A DNA stretch of 64,000 nt from NCBI RefSeq assembly GCF_003201875.1, contig NZ_QJKD01000016.1:1-64000 (forward strand). The letters run 5' to 3'. This stretch comes from Hungatella effluvii (GTDB lineage Bacteria; Bacillota; Clostridia; Lachnospirales; Lachnospiraceae). Below, one piece after another: positions 24,098-32,906 of the stretch (position 1 is the stretch's first letter; every line of letters starts with the position of its first letter). A program made the translations under genes and the position numbers. Under the pieces are notes generated by a model. That model was given only the letters and a program-made list of their open reading frames with translations, was not told the DNA's origin and made no database searches.

Positions 24098-25702
24098 ATG
24101 TCTAAAGGCAAGAGTCTCCATGTGCAGTTTATGAAACAGAAATTTATCATAGGAATAGACCAGAGCACCCAGGGAACGAAGGCGATACTGTTCGATGAAA
24201 AAGGAAACCTGCTTCACCGGACGGACAGGAGCCACGCTCAGCTGGTCGATGAACGCGGCTGGGTGGAACACGATCCGGAAGAAATCTACCGGAATACGCT
24301 TCTGGTGGTGGAAGAACTGCTGAAGAAGAGCGGCGTGGACCGCGAAGCCGTGGCCTGCGTGGGAATCAGCAATCAGAGGGAAACTGCCATGGCGTGGAAC
24401 CGGAATACCGGGAAACCCGTCTATAACGCTATTGTCTGGCAATGCGCCAGGGGAGAGGAGATATGCAGGCGGATTGAGGGAAGCCGATTGGAAGCGTGCC
24501 CTGGCACAGCCGGGGATCCAAGGGAAAGAGACGATCTTAGTGCGGCAGGGGCTGTGAGGCAAAAAGCCGATCTTAGTACGGCCGAAGACGTGAGACAGAG
24601 AACCGGCCTTAAGCTCTCCCCGTACTTCTCCGCGGCAAAACTGGCCTGGATTATGGAACACGTGGAAGGGGCTGCCGGTCTGGCCGCCCGCGGGGAGCTT
24701 TGCTGCGGCACCATGGACAGCTACCTGGTATACCGTCTGACAAAAGGGAAGGAATTCCGCACCGACTATTCCAACGCTTCCAGAACCCAGCTCTTCAATA
24801 TCCGTGATTTAAAATGGGATGAGACGCTGTGCGGGATATTTGGAATTCCTATCGCCTGCCTGCCGGAAGTGACCGATTCCGATGGATATTTCGGAATGAC
24901 CGATTTTGAGGGAATCCTGCCTGCCGAGGTGCCGATCCACGGCGTGATGGGCGATTCCCACGGCGCGCTGTTCGGCCAGGGCTGTCTCACCCGCGGCATG
25001 ATGAAAACCACGTACGGCACTGGTTCCTCCATCATGATGAACATCGGAGAGCAGCCGATCTTCTCAGATCTGGGAATTGTCACCTCCCTGGCCTGGAAGA
25101 CGGGCGGCCGTGTCCAGTACGTGCTGGAAGGCAATATTAACTATACGGGCGCCGTCATCACCTGGATGAAAGATCAGGTGGGCCTTCTGCAGAATGCGGC
25201 GGAATCGGAGGAACTGGCCGAAACGGCCAATCCGGCAGACCGCACGTACCTCGTTCCGGCGTTCTCCGGTCTTGGGGCACCGTACTGGCGCAGCGACGTG
25301 TCTGCGGCCTTTGTCGGCATGACCAGGACCACCGGACGCGCCGAAATGGTGAAGGCCGGTTTATGCAGCATTGCTTACCAGATCGCGGACATTGTGGCGC
25401 TGATGAAGGAAGCGGCCGGAATCGATGAGGTGGAGCTTCGGGTCGATGGAGGTCCAACAAAAAACAGCTTCCTGATGCAGTTCCAGAGTGATATACTGGA
25501 TAGCAGAATCAAAGTGCCTGGGGTGGAGGAGCTTTCCGGCCTTGGAGCGGCCTATGCGGCCGGCCTTGGCGCCGGGATTTACGATGAATCCCTGTATGGA
25601 AGGCTTCCAAGCATCCTGTACGCGCCTGCAATGAATCCCGCGGAGCGGAACGAAAAGCTGAAGGGATGGAAGGCGGCCGTGGAAATGGTGCTGAAGCCCT
25701 AA
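24098..25702 (+). CDS. FGGY-family carbohydrate kinase with a repeat insertion
   Basis: This 534-residue kinase is most like glycerol kinase/xylulokinase: the N-terminal ATP/sugar motif is FIIGIDQSTQGTKAILFD, the central motif is GDSHGALFGQG with TTYGTGSSIMMN, and the C-terminal FGGY signature contains ELRVDGGPTKNSFLMQFQSD. Residues about 129-168 are an insertion with a tandem 12-residue repeat (DDLSAAGAVRQK then ADLSTAEDVRQR) just before TGLKLSPYFSA, where relatives have a short loop. The start follows AGGAGGGG by 12 bp, and a short GAGG/CCTC pairing could partly mask that site. ATG 24131 is an alternative without a ribosome site. It would phosphorylate the ketose made by the isomerase. Confidence 0.88.
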   Translation: MSKGKSLHVQFMKQKFIIGIDQSTQGTKAILFDEKGNLLHRTDRSHAQLVDERGWVEHDPEEIYRNTLLVVEELLKKSGVDREAVACVGISNQRETAMAWNRNTGKPVYNAIVWQCARGEEICRRIEGSRLEACPGTAGDPRERDDLSAAGAVRQKADLSTAEDVRQRTGLKLSPYFSAAKLAWIMEHVEGAAGLAARGELCCGTMDSYLVYRLTKGKEFRTDYSNASRTQLFNIRDLKWDETLCGIFGIPIACLPEVTDSDGYFGMTDFEGILPAEVPIHGVMGDSHGALFGQGCLTRGMMKTTYGTGSSIMMNIGEQPIFSDLGIVTSLAWKTGGRVQYVLEGNINYTGAVITWMKDQVGLLQNAAESEELAETANPADRTYLVPAFSGLGAPYWRSDVSAAFVGMTRTTGRAEMVKAGLCSIAYQIADIVALMKEAAGIDEVELRVDGGPTKNSFLMQFQSDILDSRIKVPGVEELSGLGAAYAAGLGAGIYDESLYGRLPSILYAPAMNPAERNEKLKGWKAAVEMVLKP

Positions 25703-25742
25703 GAAGATCATAGCGTGTCTAAGGAAGCAAAGGAGAATCATC

Positions 25743-28439
25743 ATGTTAGAGATCGTAAGAATCTTAATGGATTACGAAAAAGACCCGGCCGGTGTCGAAG
25801 AGATGCCCCAGTTTAACTGGGAGCTGAAGTCGGATAAACGCGGTGTCGTGCAGACGGCTTACCAGCTGCAGATTGCAGAAAACAGTGACTTTGATACACC
25901 TGTCTACGACAGCGGAGTGACAGAGAGCCGTGAATCCGCCCACATCCGCCCGCCTCACGTGGAACTGAAATCCGCTGTGAAGTATGGTGTCCGTGTCCGG
26001 GTATGGGCAGGAGCAGGAGATGTCCTCCCCGCCGCTTTGGCGGAATGTGAGGAGAGCGCCTGGTGTGAGGGAAGCTTTGTGACAGCCCTGTTAAGCAGCG
26101 GGGAGTGGAAGGCGCCCTTCGTATCGGCCGAATCCGTGCCCGCCTGCCGGGAAGAGTCGAAGGGAACCCTGGTGAGAGGAAGCTTTTCTGTCGGCAGCGG
26201 TTTAAAAGAGGCGTATGCGTTTACCACGGCGCTGGGTCTGTACCATTTCTATCTGAATGGAGAAAAGGTGGGAGAGGATGAGATGACGCCCGGATGGACA
26301 TCCTACCGCCGCCACCTGCTGTACCAGACGTACGATGTCACCAGATGCTTAAGAGAAGGCGTCAACACCGCAGGCGCCATGGTGGGGGCGGGATGGTACA
26401 AAGGCGTTATGGGCCTCACGAAATCACGCAATAACTATGGAGACCAGACCGCATTTGCCATGCAGCTGGTTTTGAGATATGAAGACGGACGGGAAGAGAC
26501 CGTCTGTACCGGAGACAGTTGGGAGGGGGCGGATGCCCCGGTGGTATTTTCTGAAATATACCACGGGGAAACGTATGACGCCTCTCTGGAGCTTCCGGGT
26601 TGGTGCGGGGCTGACAGGACTGCCGCAGATCATACCTCCGGCGGCTGGCATGCCGTGGAAACTGTCCCGTTTGACACCTCGGTCCTGCACGCGCAGGGCG
26701 GCGCAAGAGTCCGGGTGATTGACCGGATTCCTGCGAAAGAAGTGTTCGTCACACCCAAAGGGGAGACCGTCATCGATTTTGGACAGAATATGGCCGGAAG
26801 AATCCGCGTGACGGCAAGCGGGAAGAAGGGCGATGTCATAGAGCTGCGCTGCTTCGAGATTCTGGACACAGAAGGCAATGTCTATCTGGATAACCTGCGG
26901 AAGGCCAGAACCACCATGAAGTATATCTTTGGGAGGGACGGCGAGATTACGTACCACCCGCATTTTACCTATATGGGATTTCGGTACGCCCTGGTGGTCT
27001 CGTATCCGGGAACGCCGGAGGCGAAAGCATTTACGGCAGAGACGCTTCACTCCGAGATGGAGCCGGCTGGAGAGATCACCTGCTCCAATCCGCTGTTAAA
27101 CCAGCTTCATCACAACTATCTCTGGGGTCTGAAGGGCAATTTCCTAGATGTGCCGACGGACTGCCCGCAGCGCGACGAGCGGCTGGGGTGGACGGGAGAC
27201 GCTCAGATTTTCTGCCGCACGGCGTGTTATCTGATGAATACCTATACCTTTTATAAGAAATGGCTTTGGGATTTAAAAGCGGATCAGACGCCGGAAGGCG
27301 GAGTTCCCCATGTGGTTCCCAACATCGAGGAGGAGCACGCGGAAGGCAACTGGCTTTTGAAGCAGGGACCTCACTCCGCTTCCGCATGGGCGGACGCGGC
27401 CGTCATCGTTCCATGGACCATGTATCTGATGTACGGAGATACGGCGATCCTGGAGCGGCAGTACGACAGTATGAGGAAATGGATCGAATTCATGAGGGAA
27501 CACTCCGAGGATTACATCTGGAATTACAAGCTTCAGCTGGGCGACTGGGTGGCGCTGGATGCCGAGGAGGGAAGCTTCTTCGGGGCTACGCCTACGGACC
27601 TGACCTCCACGGCCTATTTCGCCTATTCCACAGGATTATTTGCCAGAATCGCCGGAATTCTGAAGAAGGATGAAGCGGCGGAGTATGAGGAATTATATGG
27701 GCATATCGTGAAGAAGTTCCAGGATACCTTTTTTGACGGGAACGGCAGCTTAAAGGCTCAGACGCAGACCGCCCATATCGTGGCACTTTACTTCGGACTG
27801 GTGCCGGAAGGCAGGACCGAACAGACCGTAAACGGGTTAAAACGCCTTTTGGATAAAGAAGACGGCCATCTCGTAACCGGTTTTATCGGAACGCCGTATT
27901 TCTGCCACGCCTTAAGCCGGAATGGATGCTTAAAGGAGGCTTACGACCTGCTCTTAAAGGAAGATTACCCTTCGTGGCTGTATCAGGTGAAGATGGGGGC
28001 GACCACCATCTGGGAGCACTGGGATGGGATCAAGCCGGACGGAACCATGTGGAGCCCGGGAATGAATTCCTTTAATCACTATGCTTACGGAGCCATCGGC
28101 GAGTGGATGTACCGCGTTATGGCTGGAATAGAGACAGATGAGGCCGCTTTCACAGGGGCGGGCTTTAAACATGCGGTGATCTGGCCGCGCATGGGCGGAG
28201 GCTTAAGCTATACCGATGCCAGGCATGAGACCATCTACGGCACGATCCGCGTGCGCTGGGAGATGGAGGGAAACAGGATCTCCTTATTGGCAGATATCCC
28301 GGCCAACACCGGAGCGGCCATACGTCTTGACCGTGCACAGCGCGTGGTGGAAGACGACGGATTGTGCTTTAGGCCTGGGGATGGATTTATGGAGGCGGAA
28401 GCCGGGTCCGGGACGTATCGGATTGTGTTTGAAATATAG
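25743..28439 (+). CDS. Alpha-L-rhamnosidase (glycoside hydrolase family 78)
   Basis: This 898-residue protein has no signal peptide, so it acts inside the cell on imported short rhamnosides. N-terminal beta domains (with FNWEL and LYHFYLNGEKVGEDEMTPGW) precede the (alpha/alpha)6 catalytic barrel. The conserved acidic motif reads PTDCPQRDERLGWTGDAQIF; the barrel ends with WEHWDGIKPDG and the C-terminal beta sandwich follows. Length is normal for GH78. It is the last gene of the isomerase operon, ended by a strong terminator. In family terms it releases terminal L-rhamnose from flavonoid glycosides or pectin fragments. Confidence 0.92.
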   Translation: MLEIVRILMDYEKDPAGVEEMPQFNWELKSDKRGVVQTAYQLQIAENSDFDTPVYDSGVTESRESAHIRPPHVELKSAVKYGVRVRVWAGAGDVLPAALAECEESAWCEGSFVTALLSSGEWKAPFVSAESVPACREESKGTLVRGSFSVGSGLKEAYAFTTALGLYHFYLNGEKVGEDEMTPGWTSYRRHLLYQTYDVTRCLREGVNTAGAMVGAGWYKGVMGLTKSRNNYGDQTAFAMQLVLRYEDGREETVCTGDSWEGADAPVVFSEIYHGETYDASLELPGWCGADRTAADHTSGGWHAVETVPFDTSVLHAQGGARVRVIDRIPAKEVFVTPKGETVIDFGQNMAGRIRVTASGKKGDVIELRCFEILDTEGNVYLDNLRKARTTMKYIFGRDGEITYHPHFTYMGFRYALVVSYPGTPEAKAFTAETLHSEMEPAGEITCSNPLLNQLHHNYLWGLKGNFLDVPTDCPQRDERLGWTGDAQIFCRTACYLMNTYTFYKKWLWDLKADQTPEGGVPHVVPNIEEEHAEGNWLLKQGPHSASAWADAAVIVPWTMYLMYGDTAILERQYDSMRKWIEFMREHSEDYIWNYKLQLGDWVALDAEEGSFFGATPTDLTSTAYFAYSTGLFARIAGILKKDEAAEYEELYGHIVKKFQDTFFDGNGSLKAQTQTAHIVALYFGLVPEGRTEQTVNGLKRLLDKEDGHLVTGFIGTPYFCHALSRNGCLKEAYDLLLKEDYPSWLYQVKMGATTIWEHWDGIKPDGTMWSPGMNSFNHYAYGAIGEWMYRVMAGIETDEAAFTGAGFKHAVIWPRMGGGLSYTDARHETIYGTIRVRWEMEGNRISLLADIPANTGAAIRLDRAQRVVEDDGLCFRPGDGFMEAEAGSGTYRIVFEI

Positions 28440-28445
28440 CAGCAA

Positions 28446-28506
28446 AAACAGAGTGAACATACTGGGAGGGCAAGGCTGCCCTGGTATGTTCACTCTGTTT
28501 TATTTT
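28446..28506 (+). terminator. Strong terminator of the isomerase/rhamnosidase operon
   Basis: A 17-bp perfect stem (28446-28462 with 28484-28500, core ACAGAGTGAACATAC) is followed by TATTTT. Confidence 0.92.
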
Positions 28507-28601
28507 GCGTTGAAAAGCAGGACCTTTCTGCTTGATATGTAATAAATGAATAAAAAGGAAAAGTAAAATGATGAATTATATACAAATTAGCTAAAAATGT
28601 A

Positions 28602-28630
28602 TTGACTGTTGATAAGTCCTGTGGTATTAT
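28602..28630 (+). promoter_or_regulatory. Promoter of the UroD-like/ABC operon
   Basis: TTGACT (28602-28607) and TATTAT (28625-28630) are 17 bp apart, 48 bp before the ATG. A dyad TATTATCA-G-TGATAGTA (28625-28641) overlaps the -10 box and could be an operator for the GntR protein encoded at the operon end. Confidence 0.72.
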
Positions 28631-28677
28631 CAGTGATAGTAATAGAAATAATATTAAAAAGAGTATGGAGGTAGGTA

Positions 28678-29637
28678 ATGACAAAGAGGGAGCGGGTAAT
28701 CACTGCAATTCAGGGGGGTGAGGCCGATTATGTTCCGACTGGCTTTTCTCTGCATTTTCCTGCAGAACGCGCATTTGGAAAGGAGGCTGTAAAGTCACAT
28801 CTGGAGTTTTTTGAAAGGACTGATACGGATATTCTGAAGATTATGAACGAGAATCTCGTTCCGGATATCGGAGAGATACGGGTTCCGGAGGACTGGAATA
28901 AGATTCCGTCGTATTCCTTAAAAGACACCTTTATGCAGGATCAGATTCGCCTGGCAGATGAGATTCTTCAAAAGTGTGATCCCAGTGCTTTCAAATTAGG
29001 CACCATTCACGGGATCTGCGCTTCGGCAATCCACCCAATTGAAGCGAGATACGGATACGAGGCTGTCAGAGAACTGTTCTGCACTCACATCAGGGAAAAT
29101 AAGAAACCAGTAATCGAGGCATTTAAGCGAATAACCGACGGCATGTGCCAGTTGTCCCAGAAGTACATCGAGATGGGACTTGACGGTGTCTATTATGCGG
29201 CTTTAGGCGGAGAGAAGCATTACTTTACGGACGGCGAGTTTGCAGAGTGTATAGAACCGTATGACAAGCAGATTTTACGTGCAGTGAAAGAAGCGGATGG
29301 GTACACATTTCTGCATATGTGTAAAAACAATCTGAATATGAACCGGTATGCGACGTATGGCGATTTAGCCGATGTCGTGAACTGGGGAGTTTATGAAACG
29401 GGATTTTCTCTTGAAGAGGGGAGACAGTTATTTCCGAACGCCGCTGTCATGGGGGGACTGGCGAATCGAAGTGGTGTCATGGTAGATGGTACCGGAGAGC
29501 AGCTCGCAGAGGCAGCAAAAAAAGTTGTTATGGATTTTGGAAAAAAGGGTTTCATCATGGGGGCTGACTGTACCCTTCCAACAGAGATTCCATATGAAAG
29601 GATTAAGATAATTGTAGACGCAGTAAGAAGCATTTAA
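28678..29637 (+). CDS. Uroporphyrinogen decarboxylase (URO-D) family protein
   Basis: This 319-residue protein has the URO-D barrel fold and begins MTKRERVITAIQGGEADYVP, a typical start for the methyltransferase-like branch (MtaA/CmuA relatives) rather than for haem synthesis. The end (FIMGADCTLPTEIPYERI) is also of that type. Members often move methyl groups between corrinoid proteins and other carriers; some act on other substrates. GGAGGTAGG precedes the ATG. It is first in an operon with a sugar-type ABC importer, 15 bp upstream of the binding protein, so it probably processes the imported compound. No corrinoid protein is encoded nearby, which leaves the reaction open. Confidence 0.82.
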   Translation: MTKRERVITAIQGGEADYVPTGFSLHFPAERAFGKEAVKSHLEFFERTDTDILKIMNENLVPDIGEIRVPEDWNKIPSYSLKDTFMQDQIRLADEILQKCDPSAFKLGTIHGICASAIHPIEARYGYEAVRELFCTHIRENKKPVIEAFKRITDGMCQLSQKYIEMGLDGVYYAALGGEKHYFTDGEFAECIEPYDKQILRAVKEADGYTFLHMCKNNLNMNRYATYGDLADVVNWGVYETGFSLEEGRQLFPNAAVMGGLANRSGVMVDGTGEQLAEAAKKVVMDFGKKGFIMGADCTLPTEIPYERIKIIVDAVRSI

Positions 29638-29652
29638 AAGGAGAAGAATGTT

Positions 29653-31089
29653 ATGAGAAGAAGAGGCGCAGCAACTTTATTAATGGTTTCCATGGCAGCA
29701 TCATTACTGGCGGGATGCGGAGCAAAAGAAAGCAGTCAGCCGACTACGGCAGCGGTCCAGGATACGAAGGCAGCTGAGAGCAAAACGGCAGAGAAGGAGG
29801 AGACAGAGAAGACAGCAGAAGCTACAGTATTTCCGAAAGGAACTGTAACCTTTTACATGAACGGCAATCCTCAGTACAGGCAGCAGTATTTTGAGACGTG
29901 GCTCGATAATCACAGGGATATTGCACCGGAAGTTTCTGTAGAGTTCGTGCAGGTGGAGAGCAACGCGGATGCCAGAGAAAAAATTACGATGACTTCCCTG
30001 GCGGGGGCGGTGGAGGACCTGCCTGATGCAGTATTCTTAGACAGGCTGAATCTGATGGATTTGGTGCAGGCCGGATTACTGGTTGATGAGACCGATTTCC
30101 TGGAGCCGTTCGTAGAGAAAATGGTTGACGGCGCTGTTACAGACGGCATGGTAAGCGGCAGGATGTACGGACTCCCGGATTCCGTGAGGCCGCAGCTGCT
30201 GATGTATAACAAAGAGATTTTCGACAAGTACGGCGTAGATCCGGAACAGATGTCTACGATGGATGGCTATATTGAGGCGGGGAGACAGCTGAAAGAAAAA
30301 AGCAGCGGTGAGGTTTACTTATCCTGGATAGGCTCTAATAATATGACCTGGAAGTGCTGGGGAAGGCGCGGACTCATGCCGCAGGCGAATGCGAAGGTCT
30401 GGGATGATGACGGAAATGTCATTATAGGCAGCGATGAAGGGACAAAGACAGCTCTGGGGGCATTAGATACCATGTATTCGGAGGGCCTCCTGATGCGTGT
30501 GGAGATGTATGATCCCGCGTTGTACGATGCGGTCAACAGCCAGAAGATTGCTACCTTTGATATTGGCGCCTACTGGGACGAGTTTATGAGGCAGAACTGT
30601 CAGGCCGTAGCAGGACAGTGGAGAATTATGTCGGCACCGGTATTTGACAGTGCAGGCAGGGCAGGCGCCCCTGTTTCCAGTTATTTATGCGTGCTTGAAA
30701 AGGGAAAAGACGGCGTTTATAAGGAACTGGTAGAACAGATGTGGAAAGATTTCACTTTTGATAAGGAATCGAAGGAAGCATGGGTAAAATCGATGGAAGA
30801 GCAGAATGCGCCGTATACGAACCCGATCTCCTTAGAACTTTTAGAGGACGATTTCTGGAAGGAACCTTCTGATTATTATGGAGGACAGTCTTTCCGTGAA
30901 TGGGAGGCACTGACTCTTAAAAATGGTGCAGATAATATGGTTGTTACGCCGCAGGATGCGGAGGGAGACGAGATCATTTCCGCCGAAATTGAAAAATATG
31001 TAGCTGGAGACCAGACGATGGAAGAGGCAATTGCCAATATGGATAAAAATCTGAAGGCTAAGATTGGAAAAGCTGAGATTGTAAAATAA
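29653..31089 (+). CDS. ABC importer substrate-binding lipoprotein
   Basis: This 478-residue family 1 extracellular binding protein has signal and lipobox ASLLAGCGAK and then a polar Lys/Glu/Thr-rich linker of about 35 residues. The mature part includes VFPKGTVTFYMNGNPQYRQQ and YGLPDSVRPQLLMYNKEIFD, the usual hinge region. It follows the URO-D gene by 15 bp and is separated from its permeases by a hairpin. The ligand is unknown. Confidence 0.9.
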   Translation: MRRRGAATLLMVSMAASLLAGCGAKESSQPTTAAVQDTKAAESKTAEKEETEKTAEATVFPKGTVTFYMNGNPQYRQQYFETWLDNHRDIAPEVSVEFVQVESNADAREKITMTSLAGAVEDLPDAVFLDRLNLMDLVQAGLLVDETDFLEPFVEKMVDGAVTDGMVSGRMYGLPDSVRPQLLMYNKEIFDKYGVDPEQMSTMDGYIEAGRQLKEKSSGEVYLSWIGSNNMTWKCWGRRGLMPQANAKVWDDDGNVIIGSDEGTKTALGALDTMYSEGLLMRVEMYDPALYDAVNSQKIATFDIGAYWDEFMRQNCQAVAGQWRIMSAPVFDSAGRAGAPVSSYLCVLEKGKDGVYKELVEQMWKDFTFDKESKEAWVKSMEEQNAPYTNPISLELLEDDFWKEPSDYYGGQSFREWEALTLKNGADNMVVTPQDAEGDEIISAEIEKYVAGDQTMEEAIANMDKNLKAKIGKAEIVK

Positions 31090-31109
31090 CTTCTATTGCA
31101 GCAGAGGGA

Positions 31110-31149
31110 GATATGACGGCAGACGGCTATTTCTGCTGTCATATCTTTA
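31110..31149 (+). terminator. Intercistronic attenuating hairpin
   Basis: GATATGACGGCAGA (31110-31123) pairs with TCTGCTGTCATATC (31132-31145, one G-U), followed by TTTAT. It occupies the same place as in the other sugar importer operons: after the binding-protein gene and before the permeases. Confidence 0.65.
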
Positions 31150-31160
31150 TAGGTGAGAAG

Positions 31161-32024
31161 ATGATTAAGACAATAAAAAAATATAAAGCACCTTATTTGT
31201 TTATACTCCCATTTTTTATTCTGTTTTTAATATTTCAGTTAATTCCCACGGTATGGACTTTTTACATAAGCCTTACGAAATGGAGAGGAATCGGAGTACC
31301 GGAATTTGTGGGGCTGGATAATTTCAGAAAGATGCTGATCGACGGCATGTTCTGGGAAGCTCTATGGAATACGGTAGTGTATTGGCTCACCGGACTTGTG
31401 CTTATCTTATTTCTTGCGATTCTGATAGCCTCCCTGCTGAACAGTCAGCTGCTAAAGGGAAAGGCGTTCTTTAAGACGGCCACTTTCCTGCCTAATATCT
31501 GCGCAGCCGTAGCGATGGGGTTAATCTTCAGAATGCTGTTCGATGAGAATGTCGGTTTAGTCAACGAGGTATTGGGAAAGAAAATTCCCTGGCTGGCCAG
31601 TACAACGTATTCGAAAATACCGGTAATCCTCCTGATTGTCTGGAGAAATACCCCATGGTATACCATGATTGTATTATCGGGTCTGCTGAATATATCGCCG
31701 GATTACTATGAAGCTGCCACTGTGGACGGGGCCAATACCTATCAGAAATTTGTCTATATTACGCTGCCTTCCATAAGCAATATCCTGTTGTTCTGTTCCA
31801 TTACGCTGACCGTAGACATGTGGAAAATATTTAATGAACCTTATATTCTTCCAGGTCCGGGAACGTCCAATACATCGCTGTTCCAGTACATGTATGAATC
31901 GGGATTTAATGTATTTAACATGGGCTATGCGTCGGCAATCGGTGTTATATTGATTGTATTGCTGACCATCATTTCACTGGTGCAGTTCATCGTCAGAAAA
32001 GGAGGCAGAGAGACCGTATCATGA
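31161..32024 (+). CDS. ABC importer permease, MalF/UgpA type
   Basis: This 287-residue permease has six helices, the first at about residues 9-31. Its EAA loop reads YEAATVDGANTYQKFVYITL. An upstream reading from 31113 would run through the hairpin, whereas ATG 31161 has AGGTGAG 3-9 bp before it. It overlaps the next permease by 4 bp. Confidence 0.92.
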   Translation: MIKTIKKYKAPYLFILPFFILFLIFQLIPTVWTFYISLTKWRGIGVPEFVGLDNFRKMLIDGMFWEALWNTVVYWLTGLVLILFLAILIASLLNSQLLKGKAFFKTATFLPNICAAVAMGLIFRMLFDENVGLVNEVLGKKIPWLASTTYSKIPVILLIVWRNTPWYTMIVLSGLLNISPDYYEAATVDGANTYQKFVYITLPSISNILLFCSITLTVDMWKIFNEPYILPGPGTSNTSLFQYMYESGFNVFNMGYASAIGVILIVLLTIISLVQFIVRKGGRETVS

Positions 32025-32860
32025 AAAATACAGGTAAGAAAAAATGGCAGTCCTTCATGGTTCACGCGATTTTGATCGTTATCACAGCTTTCTGCCTGTT
32101 TCCGATCTTATGGATGTGTCTGATCTCATTTAAGAGCACATCGGAAAGCATGACAGGATTTCATTCTCTGTGGATCGAGCATCCGACCTTGTCCAACTTT
32201 AAAAGGCTGTTTGAGCTGATCCCGATCGCTCAGAATACGTTTAACAGTGTGTTCACTACGGTGGCAGGAACCTTAACCTCACTGTTTTTCTGTGCCCTGG
32301 CCGGTTTTGCATTTTCGAAGTATCGTTTTCCAGGAAGAAAATTCTTATTCTATTTTATTATTGCGACAATGCTGGTTCCGGTGGAAGTCGGCGCGGTTCC
32401 CCTGTTTATTATAATGAGAAAATTAAATCTGGTAAACAGCTTATGGTCCCTGATTGTGCCAAGAATAGCCACCGCAATCGGAATCTTTTATATGAATCAG
32501 TATATCTCAGATGTGCCGGACGAACTGGTAGAGGCGGCCAAGATTGATGGCTGTAATGATTTTGGGATCTTTATGAAGGTGGTGGTACCCATCATTAAAC
32601 CGGCGCTGGCTTCGTGGGGAGCGGTCACATTAATTTCCAGATGGAACGATTTCTTCTGGCCGCTGCTCTATCTGCGGAAACAGGCCAAATACACATTGAT
32701 TGTTACGATATCGCTGCTTCCGATCAGTGAAGGGCTATCCACCCCGTGGCCGGTAATCCTGGCTGGAACGACGCTCATCATTATTCCTATCATAATTTTA
32801 TACATTATTCTGGAACGATTCCAAAAGGGTGGCAGTTTTGCAGGAGCTGTAAAGGGGTAG
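32021..32860 (+). CDS. ABC importer permease, MalG/UgpE type
   Basis: This 279-residue permease has six helices. Its EAA loop reads VEAAKIDGCNDFGIFMKVVV and the typical ending is GSFAGAVKG. It is coupled by ATGA overlap to the MalF-type partner. No ATPase gene accompanies them. An M24 peptidase gene follows after 46 bp. Confidence 0.92.
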   Translation: MKNTGKKKWQSFMVHAILIVITAFCLFPILWMCLISFKSTSESMTGFHSLWIEHPTLSNFKRLFELIPIAQNTFNSVFTTVAGTLTSLFFCALAGFAFSKYRFPGRKFLFYFIIATMLVPVEVGAVPLFIIMRKLNLVNSLWSLIVPRIATAIGIFYMNQYISDVPDELVEAAKIDGCNDFGIFMKVVVPIIKPALASWGAVTLISRWNDFFWPLLYLRKQAKYTLIVTISLLPISEGLSTPWPVILAGTTLIIIPIIILYIILERFQKGGSFAGAVKG

Positions 32861-32906
32861 CAGAAAGCCGGAGAACGGACTGTCAGATAAAAATGGAGAA
32901 AAAGCT

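Noticed and set aside
23963..24661. 232-codon minus-strand reading overlapping the FGGY kinase start
   Set aside because: It lies opposite strong kinase coding sequence, has no ribosome site and its composition is that of a shadow frame; the apparent repeats in it are the kinase repeats read backwards.
28625..28641. Resemblance of TATTATCA-G-TGATAGTA to the operator at 7374-7392
   Set aside because: The central spacing differs by two bases and half-sites are AT-rich; with an unrelated GntR gene in its own operon, shared control by the 7.4-kb regulator is not supported.
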